The position numbers and the translations under genes are program-made. This document shows positions 45,570 to 58,334 of a stretch of DNA of 64,000 bases, piece after piece. Source of the DNA: Prostheceraeus crozeri (lineage: Eukaryota > Platyhelminthes > Polycladida > Euryleptidae). The stretch spans positions 168,783-232,782 of the forward strand of contig CAJQUW010001629.1 of assembly GCA_907163375.1 (NCBI GenBank), written 5' to 3'. The stretch's first letter is position 1. Every line of letters begins with the position of its first letter. The notes below the pieces were generated by a model. That model saw only the letters and a program-made list of their open reading frames with translations. It ran no database searches and was not told the origin of the DNA.

Positions 45570-46060
45570 CAAAAACCTTGTTGGGACTGTATTTCTGGAT
45601 ATACGAAAGGCATTTGATTATATCCCTCATGATATCTTGCTGCAAAAGCCAACGACATACGTGTATTGTTTCTCAGAAGTTACCTTTCAGATCGGCTTCA
45701 ATTTGTAGAAATAAACGGTGTTGCTTCTGAAAGGAGATTTAATTCCTGTTCAATGCCCGTCTGAGATTCGCATCCGCCTTCATATTGCCGCACATCGACT
45801 ATGGTATCTGCACATGGGTCTTTGGGAATGAAAAACATTTCATCTGTCTTACTAGACTGTTCGGCAAAAATAGTGAGACTTATTCTAAATGTAAATTTAA
45901 TAGATCACTTACCCCTGTCATGCATGCTTGTAAAAATACGATGGCTACCTATAAAACATCAAGCAAGATTCAAAACTAGTGTAATGGTCTCCAAATCTTT
46001 ACGGCCCCGGAATATTTGAAGGAATTATTATCAATTCATCGTCCATCGCGCACTTGACCG
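45570..46060 (+). mobile_element. LINE reverse-transcriptase remnant (CR1/Jockey type)
   Basis: Fragments in order, in shifting frames: GTVFLDIRKAFDYIPHDILL (RT palm, about 45580-45645), SYLSDRLQFVEINGVASERR (about 45672-45735), then PHIDYGICTWVFGNEKH and LPLSCMLVKIRWLPIKHQAR with a trailing VSKSLRP (45785-46015). The FADD box is lost. At least three frame changes; a dead remnant. Confidence 0.75.
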
Positions 46061-46632
46061 TCTTCAAAAAGCAAATTACTCTCTGTTCCTTTCAGTCGCA
46101 CAGGGATTGGAAGCTTGGCCTTTTCTGTTGTGGTTCCAACCATCTATAACGTACAGGTGTCTTATCCTCCCTTTCATCATGTAATTTTTGTTGCTGGACC
46201 ATATCGAAAAAAGGATCTTTCCTAATGTGTTTCCAGCTAAAATGAAATTATTATTTTGAGATTCAAACAAGAAATTTTGTTACACCTGGTTGCTAGGACG
46301 TGATGTAGGATCAGAGTGAAAGGTAGAGGTGTGTAACTCTACGAAGTAGGGTAGTCTGGGCTAATTCGGTGGTATATTCTACGAAAGACTGTCTACACAC
46401 GGTATACGGCATTCAATCGAGCTATATCTGCTCCTCAACTTAGTTCAAGGAACCACTTATGACTCTAACACACCATTTACGTACATAATCATTATATTGG
46501 TGTACTTCGGTGATCATTCAACATATCAATTAGGTTATATTATAATTTTTTCTTGATAATTGATGTAGCCAATGAGTAGTAGGCCTGTATCGATAATCTG
46601 AAGTGAGAAAATCATTTGATTAAAGTAAATAC

Positions 46633-47324
46633 CTCCAAATTGGCGGAGTTTTCCGGACTCCTCTAGTGTCTCTGTTTTATAAATCACTTCCACTTTCACC
46701 AGTAACGAAGCATCAATATCAGCGCAAGGCCTATTGTACTTCGTTTCCAATAGAAATTAATTCAATCAGAAGTCACATTTTCAGGCAAATATAACAATTC
46801 CTTACATCCCTCCTTTACGATGCCGCCCACAATCACAGCCTTGCCTATAGATGCCTAGAATGCAATGTGAAATTTAACAAGGAATATAGATAAGAATACA
46901 GTGCAAAAGTGGAGTATGTTTATCAAAGACAATGATAAAAAGGCCCATCAAAGTTTGATTAACTCCATGATCCTGTTTCCTCAACTTAGGATCCACCTCA
47001 CAAAGACATCATGTGATGATCATCTTCCCATGTAACACGTCCAAATGACAAACAACTTCAGATTCTTATTCTTTGGCCATTCTATCTTCAGTCTGAACCA
47101 GGAACTTGCCATTCCCGGCAAATTCTCATTGGAAGTTGGAGTGTTACAGGAATGACCATCTGATCTGCCAGAAAAATGCAATCTTTGTACAAATCGGCCT
47201 GTTTCCTTGCTTCAATGCAACAGTAGCGTTGAAAGTAAACCGGAGAAGAATCAATGAACGAGTCAGACGCTTCGTTTGAATTGAAGATTTGCTGTTCTAA
47301 CCGTTTATACCGAGGCAATGCCAA
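46633..47324 (-). CDS. Candidate host gene, at least three exons, function unknown
   Basis: On the minus strand an acceptor (TTTTTTAG) at 47325 opens a frame LALPRYKRLEQQIFNSNEAS...SSPVYFQRYCCIEARKQADL...CIFLADQMVIP. Downstream a 49-base exon (46854-46806) sits between TTCTAG and GTAAGG, and a 98-base exon (46730-46633) between CAATAG and GTATTT. Joined, the last two stay open: IYRQGCDCGRHRKGGM then PCADIDASLLVKVEVIYKTE and EESGKLRQFGG. The donor of the first exon is not clear (a GCAAGT or GTAACA site near 47110-47150). I recognise no family. Consistent splice signals on one strand are the main support. Confidence 0.35.
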
Positions 47325-47399
47325 CTAAAAAACTCTTCTATAAAAAAAATCTCGAGCTCAGAAGTTACTCCTTCGTCGCGGCCACCGCTGGAAGTACAC

Positions 47400-49460
47400 G
47401 ACCTTGGTTCTCCAAGACCAGGAAGACGTCCGCTATGGCCATCCCACCACCGCCTCCGACCCATCTATCCCGTTACGGACCTACCCGTGGCGCCCGTGGA
47501 TCATCGCGTGGAGGAGACCGACGAGATGGACCTTCTGCCGCCGGACCTTCCAAGCCTTCGGCCTAGTCGATCTCCTTCTCCAGACAGTTCGCAGTCCCTG
47601 GATTTTCGACCCGGGATCACCACGCCCCCGCTACCGGACCTTGCTCTGACCAGCGTGACATCGCTGCAGCAGTCATCGTCTGCTCTTCTGCACCTCACCG
47701 GCCATCACCTCAACCCCATATAGACTCCGATCAAGGTTTAACCCTCCTCTCCTCACTGGCGACCGCGCACGCCGTCACCCAGCCATCCCGCGCAGGAAGT
47801 TTTTGGATCCCAGCCTTGTTGCACAGACGCAAGATTTTCTCCGCCATTTCCGACATTATGGACGAGCTCGACTGGCCTCCAGAGCCCGATCCTCCTCCGA
47901 CCGACCGTCCTTCGGAACAAGCTCTCGACGATGATCTCCAGTCGCTCCCAGACTCCATTGAGTTCTCGTTCCAATCCAATGGCCTCAGCGCTTGCAAGAC
48001 GCTCAAGTGTGTGGTTTCTACTTTCCCGAATTGGGCGGCCGCCACCTGGGGGTGTCCAGACTGCGGACGTTCTTCTGCGTGTCGTAAGAGGCGACTAAAA
48101 AGGGCCGCTTGCCACTCCAGCTTTAGCGTTGGCAGTTTGATGTCTTATTCTAATTGCCTTTTCTCAGTGCCTACACTAAGTTGCGGGTGATCCTGACAGC
48201 CGAATCGTAGCTGTTGGAATATGCAACGAAGCTCTTTAAGCTTCCTCCCCTGTGGTATATCCGGCTATGCCTTTCCAAATCCCTTCAGCGATGGCCGCCG
48301 CCCCCATTCAGAGGTATTTGCTTACTGGGTGTGTCGCTTCGTATTGTCTCGATACGATGCCTCCTATCCGCTGGATGCAGCCGGATAAAACAACAACAAC
48401 AACTGGGGACCCGCTTCCTCCCGGGCCATCACCGGGTTCCGCCCTGCACCGTCGCACGTCCGTGGGTGAACGCCGTGTCCACCCTCCAGACGATCCGCCT
48501 GTATCTCAGGGTATATCGAGCAGCTCCTCAAGGCGGGCATCGTTGAGCCAGTTACCCCTTTCTATTACTGAAGACGGACGGTTTATAGAATTCGCTGCAA
48601 AAAGGTGCATCTCCCGGCTTTTGCTTCCGTGCTTCGCCTTGACCTCTGGCATGCGTTTTACTCTATTCTCCTGGATCAGCGGGCCCGTGCTATTACAAAT
48701 TTTTATCATCAAGGCCGCCGCTTTCGCTTTACGCGTTTACCCATGGGCATAGCTTTTTCTCCAGGTGACCGGCAAGCTGTGCTCCAAGACTTTATTCGAA
48801 CTATGCAAGCTCTGATTCCTCTGGCCAATGTCCACGTTGATGACATAATTCTCGCGGCGCTCAGACGAAAGATTCTCGTCGCCTGTTACTCCGCCTCCGA
48901 TGGGCTAAGTTCGTGGTTCACCTCGCCAAGTCAGTGTTAAAACCTACTCGCCGCCTCGACTACCTCGGTCTTCTCTTGGACTTCCGCTCTTCCGATCAGC
49001 GCCTCGGCCGTCAAATCCGGTTCCTCCGAAACTACGACAATGTCTAGTGAGTTACTTGGTCTTCTGGCTCACCGCCACAATCCAACTTCACGCCTTCCTC
49101 CTAGCCATCCTTAAAACCTTTCGATGGCTCCTGCCAAAGACTTGTGGATTCCCATGGCTACGTCTACTGAGGACTGTGTGTACGTGGAAGCCACGCCTTC
49201 GCAAATCGCATGGTATCATCCCGCCACCTCTACTGCATGGGCTCAGCTCTCAAGCCAACACCAAGTCCATAACGAATGTTTGGCCCTCGCTTCGGCGAAG
49301 GCGTCAACTACTATGTGGATTGTGTGCCCTCTTCAACTCTGCAAGCCTTTAAATCTCCGGCCTTCCTACATTTAGAGACTTCGCTTTCTTTACTTCATTT
49401 CTATAGTGTAGTGCTCCTCTGGGGACAACAGCTCGGTCTATTTACTGATATCCATTTGGG
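47400..49460 (+). mobile_element. Fossil retroelement with LTR/DIRS-type reverse transcriptase, broken
   Basis: The best-preserved part (about 48605-48900) resembles the RT core of LTR-order or DIRS-like elements: LRLDLWHAFYSI, FRFTRLPMGIAFSPG and VHVDDIILAA. Upstream (47400-48000) is Pro- and Ser-rich coding-like, GC-rich sequence, and downstream (to about 49380) possibly an RNase H-like part. No terminal repeats were found. It is clearly broken with many breaks and looks old. Family assignment between DIRS and other LTR kin is uncertain. Confidence 0.5.
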
Positions 49461-49479
49461 ATAATGTCTACTCCGCGTT

Positions 49480-52400
49480 TTTATTCTTTTATTGTACGGT
49501 CTCAATTTTTAGCTTACCGGGGTATCCCTTTTATCATTCAGATGCGATGGTCGCTTCTCATTGGCTGTCGCTCTAATACATACAAACATTCATTCCGTCT
49601 CCCCGGCACACCCGGTGCGTTGTTCATCTCGTGAGGCACGCTACATGTTGTACTGTTGCATTCACTAAGCTCGGATGCCTGCTATTTACCTGAAAACGTT
49701 GACTCCTGGCTAGATGAACTTCCATTGTAAACAGTACAATTGCATTGATATGGCATTTTCTAAGGGTTCATCGGATTTCAAATCCGGCCCGAATTTCAGC
49801 ATCTGAAATGCTGGTATTTCACCCCTGCCGAAGCTCTACAATATAATACTTTTTATTTATTTCCAGTCTATAGCATAAAATGCTCCATACATTTCTAAAT
49901 CAATGCACACTGTGCAATCTACATGTAGATGTAGGCTATATAGAATGGATGCTATTGTTGCATGTAGGCTACATCTAATGTATCGTTCATTTGGTGATCA
50001 CAACCAGATTTTTTGCCGAATGGCCACAAGTTCTGGAAGGTCACTTGTACAAGGAAATGACTGAAACCAATGTTGCGCTACGTAGTTTTTTCTTTGACAT
50101 CTCAATAATTTTCGGGTATCTCTACCCTCCCCTTTCCCACGTTGAGTTTGAATTCGATTATCACCTAAAAATGTCTCCAGTTTTTTGCAGTTTCTGGGGA
50201 TACTTAATACATGTTGTCGAGAGATGTCAATTTGAAAAAAAATCATCCAGCATTTTCGAGAAAATTCAAATTTTAAATTTTTTAGTATGAAGGAGAGCAT
50301 CTTTAAAATTTTATCATCAAAATTTCTCCAAACTGTTAACATTTTTTGAACATACCATGTAAGCACACTTGAGAAATATCAATCTTACTAATTATTCATT
50401 AATTACACGACTAACTTGATTAATTTTTAAATTTCTGATCAAGAATGTTTTCTAAGTATCTCATTTTTCTTGTTGCACATTGTCAAATTGTCATAATTTG
50501 ACGTGCTTGATATTTTAAGCTATTGATTTGATTACTTCGTGATTTTTTAAAGCAAGCTAAAAATACATTGTACATGTCGAGATACCGGAACTTCAGATTA
50601 TTGGATTGATTTCTCAGTGGATACGGTTTTTTCATGCCTTGTATTGTTCTCATTACAAATAATTCAGTACTGAAACGATTATCTTCTTTGTGCATAAAGA
50701 TAGAAGAAAGTTACAATATCCGGTATTTTCTTAGTTCCTTTGTCACACTAAATCCTGGGACAAGTTAAGTATCTTTTACTTTGATCAATCAACATATCAA
50801 CATAGGAGCCATTTTCTGACTTGATCATTAGCGAACGTTATTTATCATCATTTCCATTTGCCGCCGTTTTACCAACTGAAAGGAACCAGGCTGGGGCCGT
50901 GGAGTGAACAATCCGTCGATAGTTGTCATGTTATACAATGACTTTTCTGAAACGTGGAACAAACGATAAATTCACGAACACCACCCACCTCAATGACGAG
51001 AAGAAGCTACTTGCGGCTATTATTGCCTAGAACAGTCCGACATGCATAGACATTTTAATCAAAAAAAACTGATCATTGGAATAAAAGTTTCGTTCAACTG
51101 TTATAAAAACGTGATTTACCATTCATTTCTGCTTGATTTTATATTATTATTTGGTATGGGATAATTCCATCCTTATAAGAAATAATCATCTAATAAACTT
51201 AACTCCGTGGCTAGACAATAGAACTAATTAGAAATTTAACATTTCAATTTTCTCGGTGAAAGTAATATGAAAAATATTTACGAAAGTTAGACCTTTTTCA
51301 ACTGTACTAAGAGATAAAAGAGTACATTCAAAGATGTCAACAGGTTTTCCAAAGATATTTTTATCAAACAAAATAAATGAATATTTAAACTACACAACAA
51401 TTCAAAATTTGAATTTCCTTGAAAATGGCTTGATGAATTTTTAAAATTGACATTTCTCGACAACATGTACTAAGTATGTCCAGAAACTGCAAACAGTTTT
51501 TGCAAACAGGAGAAATTTTTAGGTGATAATCGAATTCAAACCCTTCGTGCCCACTATATTTCTCATTCCATATTCGGACAAAATGCGAGAATTACCCATT
51601 TCCATCAACAAATCCGCGGAACGTTCTATTCCCTATTATAAAATGCACTCAAATAAATCACAGATAACAGCTCATACCCTGGCCCATTACTTTCTTGTCA
51701 CGCCAAATATAACGGCCTGCCATATGAGAACAAAACCAGTGTGCACGAAAATTTCCTGTTTTACAAGGTTTCGTGTAATTTATTCAATAAGTGTATTTAA
51801 CTAGGGCGGTCAATAGAAGGTCAATAGAGTCAATATAGTCAATAGAGTAAAAATAAGGTCTAAATGTAGTCAAATAAGGTCAAAAGTTTAAATAAGACAA
51901 GTTATACTCGCAAAGATTTCAACGCCACTTATAAACTACATCTTTTTGTTAAACTGACACTGACTATCTTCGATTGTTCGAAATGCACAAGACAGAATGA
52001 TATCATGGAGATTATTAACTTGGCACGTGACGATATTTCACCAACTGAATACAATCTTCTGTTGTGTGCACGATCAACCACAGCTGCGATCGAATGAAGC
52101 TTTTTCCAGTTGAAAAATCTCCTGCGTTTTAACAGGAAACTTTTCTCCCAAAACATTACTATGCAATAATGAATTACAAACGGCAGTAACAATTTATTCC
52201 GTTTGTTTAAGAGGCATTCCTTACAGCATGTTTGATCCGCAGTTATCACCCCGCCTACAAAAATATCAAATATCTGTTAAGAAAAAAACAAAGATAAATC
52301 TTTTCCTGATGTTCACGAGTAGTGGTTGAGCTTTGAATCAGTAAACGGGAACGGGCCAGATATTTCAGCTTTATGGTTCTCCCCAATCTTTAGAAAAACC

Positions 52401-54020
52401 AGTTCAGGAGTTGCGACTTCAATATTGGAAGATTGCCAAATCGCTTCCTCTTCGCTCCATGTTCTCCGCTCGCGGGTCACACCTTCGAGCGGGACTGATT
52501 AAAACTTTTTCTCGAGTCGGCGGCCTTCATCCCAGAGTTGCTGCTGTTCGATCACAGTGCGCTTTTTTCTTGAGGCTTTCATGCCGTTTCCTCTTAGCTG
52601 GAGATGGGGGAATCGTTGGGTTCCATGACTGTCACGACGCGTAGGAATGTTAGAACACGACGCAAACAGGATTCATAGAAACCTAACTTTGAATGGGATT
52701 CCGAGCGGCGAGCAATAGATCAAAGCCTACGTGTCTCGACTCGATACTGGCGTAGAAGCTGGCAAGAAGCACGTGACAATCTGACGCATAGGATAGGAGA
52801 TCGGCCTAGTCACATCAGGAAGCAGAAAGCAGTGTAAGGAGGTTAGATCCTTGGAGTCACTAGAATGAGAGTATAGCTGACAGTTCACGTGATTGCTTTA
52901 CATCACATGACCTTGTCGATAAAAGAGACTTTCACAGCGACATTTCTTGTCGATTAAAGAATTATTTGAGCATTAATAGTAGTCGATAAAATAGACTTGT
53001 CGTATATCGGGTTATTCGACTAACAAATAGAGTCGCCAGATTGTAAATTCATTACACAAGTTACATCGCGAGCGCTTTCGAGGGGGCTTCTAATCATGTG
53101 ATGCGGCCGCCGCGTAAGTGATAATGCGTACACAGATGCAATGAATAAAACTCAAGACACGGACGGACGGAAAGATAGCACAAAAGAATATTAGCAATGA
53201 AGACTACCAGGGCAACAAATAAACAATATGCAGACTCTTTATCAACACAGAGGGATGGTGCACGATTCAATATACACGGCTTCTAAAATACGCAAGGAAG
53301 TGAATTTTTGAACGTTCATCTAACCTTTCCATACTTTTCTTAGTTTCGCTTACTTTTATGTCTTAGAAGACCATTTCAAATTAGCCATGCTACAAATGTC
53401 ATCCTCCTAAGCACAGAATTATTATTAAAGGTGTAACTCCGGGAGGTTTTCGGTTTCCATTATGTTGTATATAATCGAAGGACTGATTCCAGTTTTCTAA
53501 ACTGCCCGAATCAGTCCACTCAAAGTCACTCTGAAATGAATCGGCAATGCGTAGAAGCGATGCAAAAATTCTTGATGATGTCATTGGTGATCTTCCCAAT
53601 CAGAGTTGAATTACGACCCTAACAACAACCTTCCTACGACCCTCCGCTTCGCTGACTAAAGCTGCTATGCGATGAACCAGTAGTTTCAACAATCAGCAAG
53701 AAGTTATGGAAAGTCATCGATGCTTTCTCATTTAAGGGCATGCTTTCCGCATGGCTGTAACTTCTTTGTCTCATAATATTACCGCCTTTTCCCGTCTACA
53801 AAATGCAAACTATGATCACACGAATATTGCCACTTCATATGCATAAAATGAAGTTTAGATTTTATAACCAGCATGAAAAACGTATTATTAAGTATATCAT
53901 AAAAATAATTTGCAGTTACCGGTATTTTAAATTTACGATATTACAACTAGTTAATAATGCATCATCAAAGTACAGACAAAAAGAGAAAAATTGAAGATGT
54001 GTAGCATCTAAAATTTTGTA
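49480..54020. other. No gene recognised
   Basis: AT-rich DNA with only short open frames. A minus-strand stretch at 53399-53599 (RIADSFQSDFEWTDSGSLEN) has coding-like composition but no recognised homologue. 51810-51900 holds a short degenerate run of gtcaatag/gtcaaataaggtca words. Confidence 0.45.
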
Positions 54021-54024
54021 ATAC

Positions 54025-54770
54025 AGTCCGTTTCATAAAAAGTAGATCCTCCTAAAATTTGACTACATAAAACATAAGTATGATACAGAAAGCATTTTTC
54101 ATGTTATTTCATGTCCCTAATATATTTAAATGTCCTTATATAATCTGATAAGCTATGATACAGTAACGGTTCTTAAGAAGCTAATATTTTGTGGCCCTAC
54201 CCTTATTGTCAATGACATTACCAATTCGTCTAGGCATTGATTCGATGATATCGTTGATTTTTGACTGATCTAACTTTCTCCACTCTCCTTTTAACAGTGA
54301 CGTAAGTTGTGATACGCCATATGTAGGTGCGCAGTGAACGGACGAACGTTACGTTTGTAGGGATTCAGATCAGGAGAACGAGCTGGCCAAGATAATGTCC
54401 TAAGCCCTAATTGAGACTTGCATAAGTTGACTCTACTACTCCTGTGACACGTAGCATTATCATCCATAAATAACAAGTCGATGGATCACCAAGTTGATCT
54501 GTCATTTGGCCAATGTTCATTCGTAAAACATTCACATAGCGTTCAGAATTCATGGTTCCTTGCTGTATGTGAAGTTCAGAGCGGCCATTGGTCCAAATGC
54601 CAGCCCAAATCAGTAGAGTCGCACCACCTTGTACCCGGGGACGATGTAAATGTCTCGGATTTTCCTGATCAGATTTTATCCATAATCTCAATCGACCATT
54701 CACTATCCTTCAGACGGGACTGATGCCTTCATCAGACCAGACAACCGATCCCATTGATTTCGCCAACTTT
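54025..54770 (-). mobile_element. Tc1-type transposase remnant
   Basis: Read from the right on the minus strand: VVWSDEG (first Asp), NGRLRLWIKSDQENPRHLHR, PRVQGGATLLIWAGIW, then after a frame change MLFMDDNATCHRSS (second Asp) and LSWPARSPDLNP. The catalytic Glu that should follow (PIE) reads PYK. A likely 3' end, cagtccgtttcataaaaagt, lies at about 54025; no matching 5' inverted repeat was found to the right, so the copy is 5'-truncated and dead, with a stop after SPV and at least one frame change. Confidence 0.75.
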
Positions 54771-54779
54771 TGTGAATAC

Positions 54780-57700
54780 AGATCTCGTTATTGTTCATTT
54801 GTGCTTTGTATTTGTTTTTCAACCGGTAAGGAGATAGATTTCTAGCTGAAAAGCAATCAGGAGTGCTGCCAGACACGACCACCGCAACGTAAGTCAGGAA
54901 GCTATGGAAGGCATTGAAGTCCAGTTAATCACATGTGAGCAGTATACATTATTGTTGATGAATAATTAAGTGCTATACTGAGCTAGACTGATTTGACCCG
55001 ATTTTCTTTATTATTTGTTTTGCTTGATAGCTTCTAACTGAGGCTTTGTAGGAACAACATCCTTTAGCATAACAAAGAGGAAAACAAATGTAATTGTTAT
55101 AAGGAGTGAGGTATGATTTTAGTGGTAAACATTTGTGTAAATGAAGATTCTGGAATTAATTCTACTAACTTTTATTATCTATAACAGGAAAACAAACTCA
55201 ATATGCCCAATGCTGTGAAATTTCTACAACAATGATTATAGTAAAGCAGCATACTGACGATTATGAGCTTCCAATCTGTTTCAGGAGAAATTCGTTCAGG
55301 AAAGTTTGGCGGAGTTAGACAAAGTTGAAGTTTAAGGCGATGTTTAATTGAAAGTGAGGTACATCCAGTTTTCTTTTTTAATGGGGAAGGGCACAATCTG
55401 TAGGAACTAATAAATACATGGTTTCTCTATAAAGAAAGAAAACGTGAATTAGATTACACCGATGTGTTTAAGATGGTCGTTTATACAGATTCAAATGCAT
55501 ACTAACCAAGAGATGTGCCTTAGGTAAATATTACATGCCGTACACCTTTAATTAGAACATGTAGATAGCTAAATAGATTAACTATGAATACAATGTGATT
55601 GACAATATGTATGAAAGAGTGTTGAAGCCAACTATGATGGACTTGGATGTACGATCATCTCTACGGCCGATACAAACTACAGCAAACTTACTTCAGTCTA
55701 CATTCAGTCCAAATTAATGGAAGCTTGTAGACGCACTTTCTAAATCACTCTTCAATTCACGGCGTTGACACCGTTTTGTTAAGACAAATGCTGCTCTTTG
55801 AACATGGCACCTGGTATATTATGTCTTACTTCAGACTATCTCGTCAGATAAATGAAAGCTTTTTTCTATCTAAGGTGTGATAATACAAAGACAATACCAG
55901 AGGGCCCGGTATATGCAAACCACGTTATATAGCGCAATAAGCACTGTTCTCTACTATAAGCCTCGTTTTAAAGCAAACACTGTCCCGCTTATACGTAAAT
56001 GGTCAGAACACGCCAAGAAAAAGAATTCTGAAAAAACATGCGACTACTAATTTATTCAACTGTTTACTACGTGAAATTTCTCACAAACGTGCAGCAGAAC
56101 GAAGGACGCCGGCTTCGAAGAGGTCGATGACGACCGAACCGTCACATGAACTTCATAGAAATCAGACCATAAATAAAGAGCTGATAATAAGGGGTGACGA
56201 TCTGCAGCTTTGGTAATGCGAAGAGAAAACAGGATATATGAGAGAGCGACTCAAGTTGAGAGAAAAATATAAAATAGCACTCCATATTCATCGACCCTCG
56301 TACATCAGATCGGTGAATCGGCCACGTACGTATTCATTCTCGTGTTACAGACATTTAGTAAGAGATTCTGCAGTATTGTCAGCATTTAAGAAGGTCCACG
56401 ACTCGGTCAATACAGCACGCATCAGTGTTGCTGATTCTTGGCGTAGGGTAAAAAACGCGCAAGGGCGAAAAACACGCGCACATTGTATTTCCTTACAAAT
56501 AAGCCAAAGGCAACTATGATCGCTATATATTTGATGAAAAGAATTTTTTCAAAGCTTAAATTTGCAGTAGATCGTCCAGAGCTTGTATTTTTCAGGACAA
56601 GTCAAATTCACAGGGCTTAAGTGGTTAGATGCATACGAGCAGGTGGGCTATAGGCTATCCTTTTAGTGAGGATGTTAATGAACCTAAATGATCTTTGATA
56701 GGCTATCTACATGTGGTTATCTAGAAACTGCATGTAATTTGAATTCTGTTATCTGATTTTGATATATTAGAATCCAAAGTTTTTCTATTATCAAAAATTA
56801 AAAATAGAAGTTCGAAATTAAAAAAACGCGCAAAATGGATAAAAAGGAAAAAAACACGCTTACACGCGCAATTGTCAGAGAAAACGCGCGCGAGTGCTAA
56901 ACACGCGCGATTCGCAACAAGGCACGCAATAAAATCGAACGTCATTCACAGAAAATCTCAAGTTAGTCAATGTCCGACGGAAAGTGGAAGCTTGCGGGAG
57001 ACTTCTGTTTTCAAGGCTCACAACTGCTGTTCAGTTTGCGCGTTGAAAGACAATGCTTGACACCCTGCTGCTGAAGGCTATGCCTAAAAATGGTGGGTTC
57101 TGTAATTTTCTTTTTTGTATCTTTATCTTGAATAAACGGTCGAGAATAGAAATACGGATATTTTCATTCAAGGAAATATGCTCATTCATACCCTAAGCAT
57201 TTGTTTTATTACCGAGGATTGGAAACAGAAGTAGAGTGCAGTTTGACAATCTTTATTTATGCTGAGCTGCAGAAGGCATTCTTATAATTTCGTGTTTCTT
57301 GATTCTTTGCCCGATTTACGGGCACATGTGGTTCCGGAACGCATCCCTTACGTAACTCCTCTGTTGGTTATTGTTTGTTGTTGACTTGTTTGATTTTGTT
57401 TTAAGCATTTGCTGAAATTATGATGATCATTTTCTGCCGCATGGCTAAATTTGACAGTTGTGTTTCATCGTTGTCGTCGTTTTCGCCTTGATTACCTTAT
57501 TGTCCTCCTGTATTCGCTTCTTGTTAATATTATATTTATATATATCTTAGGTTGGAGGCTCACACCTCTCGCATCAATTTCGGAGACAAATCTGCAGTTT
57601 GGGGCACTACGCGCCAAGCTGCGCGAGATCATCCTCTCACTAGCTGTTCTGGCACTTCTAGGTTCTTGTGTATAGAGACGGCGCGCACTTTGCATAACAC

Positions 57701-58330
57701 GTTTGAAAGTCCTCGTTCAGCCTTTTGTGTGCAACCATGTTTTCGAGAAAGAATTAACTTTATTGCATATCATGACTGAAGGTAATTCGATTCCAACAGA
57801 CCAACTTCTTTGGTTACAACTAGTGCATATCTTATTATGCTAGGTCACTATTATGACAAACAATGAAGTAAACGTGTCTTTGGCCGGTTAAATAAGCACA
57901 TATTTGGCAAACTGTTTTGTCTGCAATGGAAAATAATTATGGAATATGTGTCGATGCACCGTAGTGGTATATCTATTAATGAAGTCTTGGAGTAATATTA
58001 TTCTGGTATGGTAAGTCATCATGGATGACCCCTTCGTAATACAAAAAATTGAGGACACTTGCTTGCCCAGTGATAGCGATCCTTCATTGCTTTAGCAACA
58101 GGAGCACCGGGATACGTATACGTCATTCGGACGTTCAACTTGAACGAGAGTCTTTGAAATCCAACAGCTCTACAACAGAACAAAGATATCAACATCTGCT
58201 GTAGTATTAACCAGTACATCAAGGATATAAAACAGCTGGACGTTTTTTAAATGAAAAGTCTTGAGACTCAATTTTAGGACTTTCTAAGTTTCAATAAAAT
58301 TTTCGATTATTTCGAAAACCAATAAAATGT
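54780..58330. other. No gene recognised; cluster of ACGCG words
   Basis: No convincing gene. Between 56450 and 56930 the word ACGCG or GCGCG occurs about ten times in otherwise AT-rich sequence (for example aaaaacgcgcaa at about 56451 and again at about 56824; ccaaacacgcgcgattcgc-like near 56899). Confidence 0.45.
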
Positions 58331-58334
58331 CATA

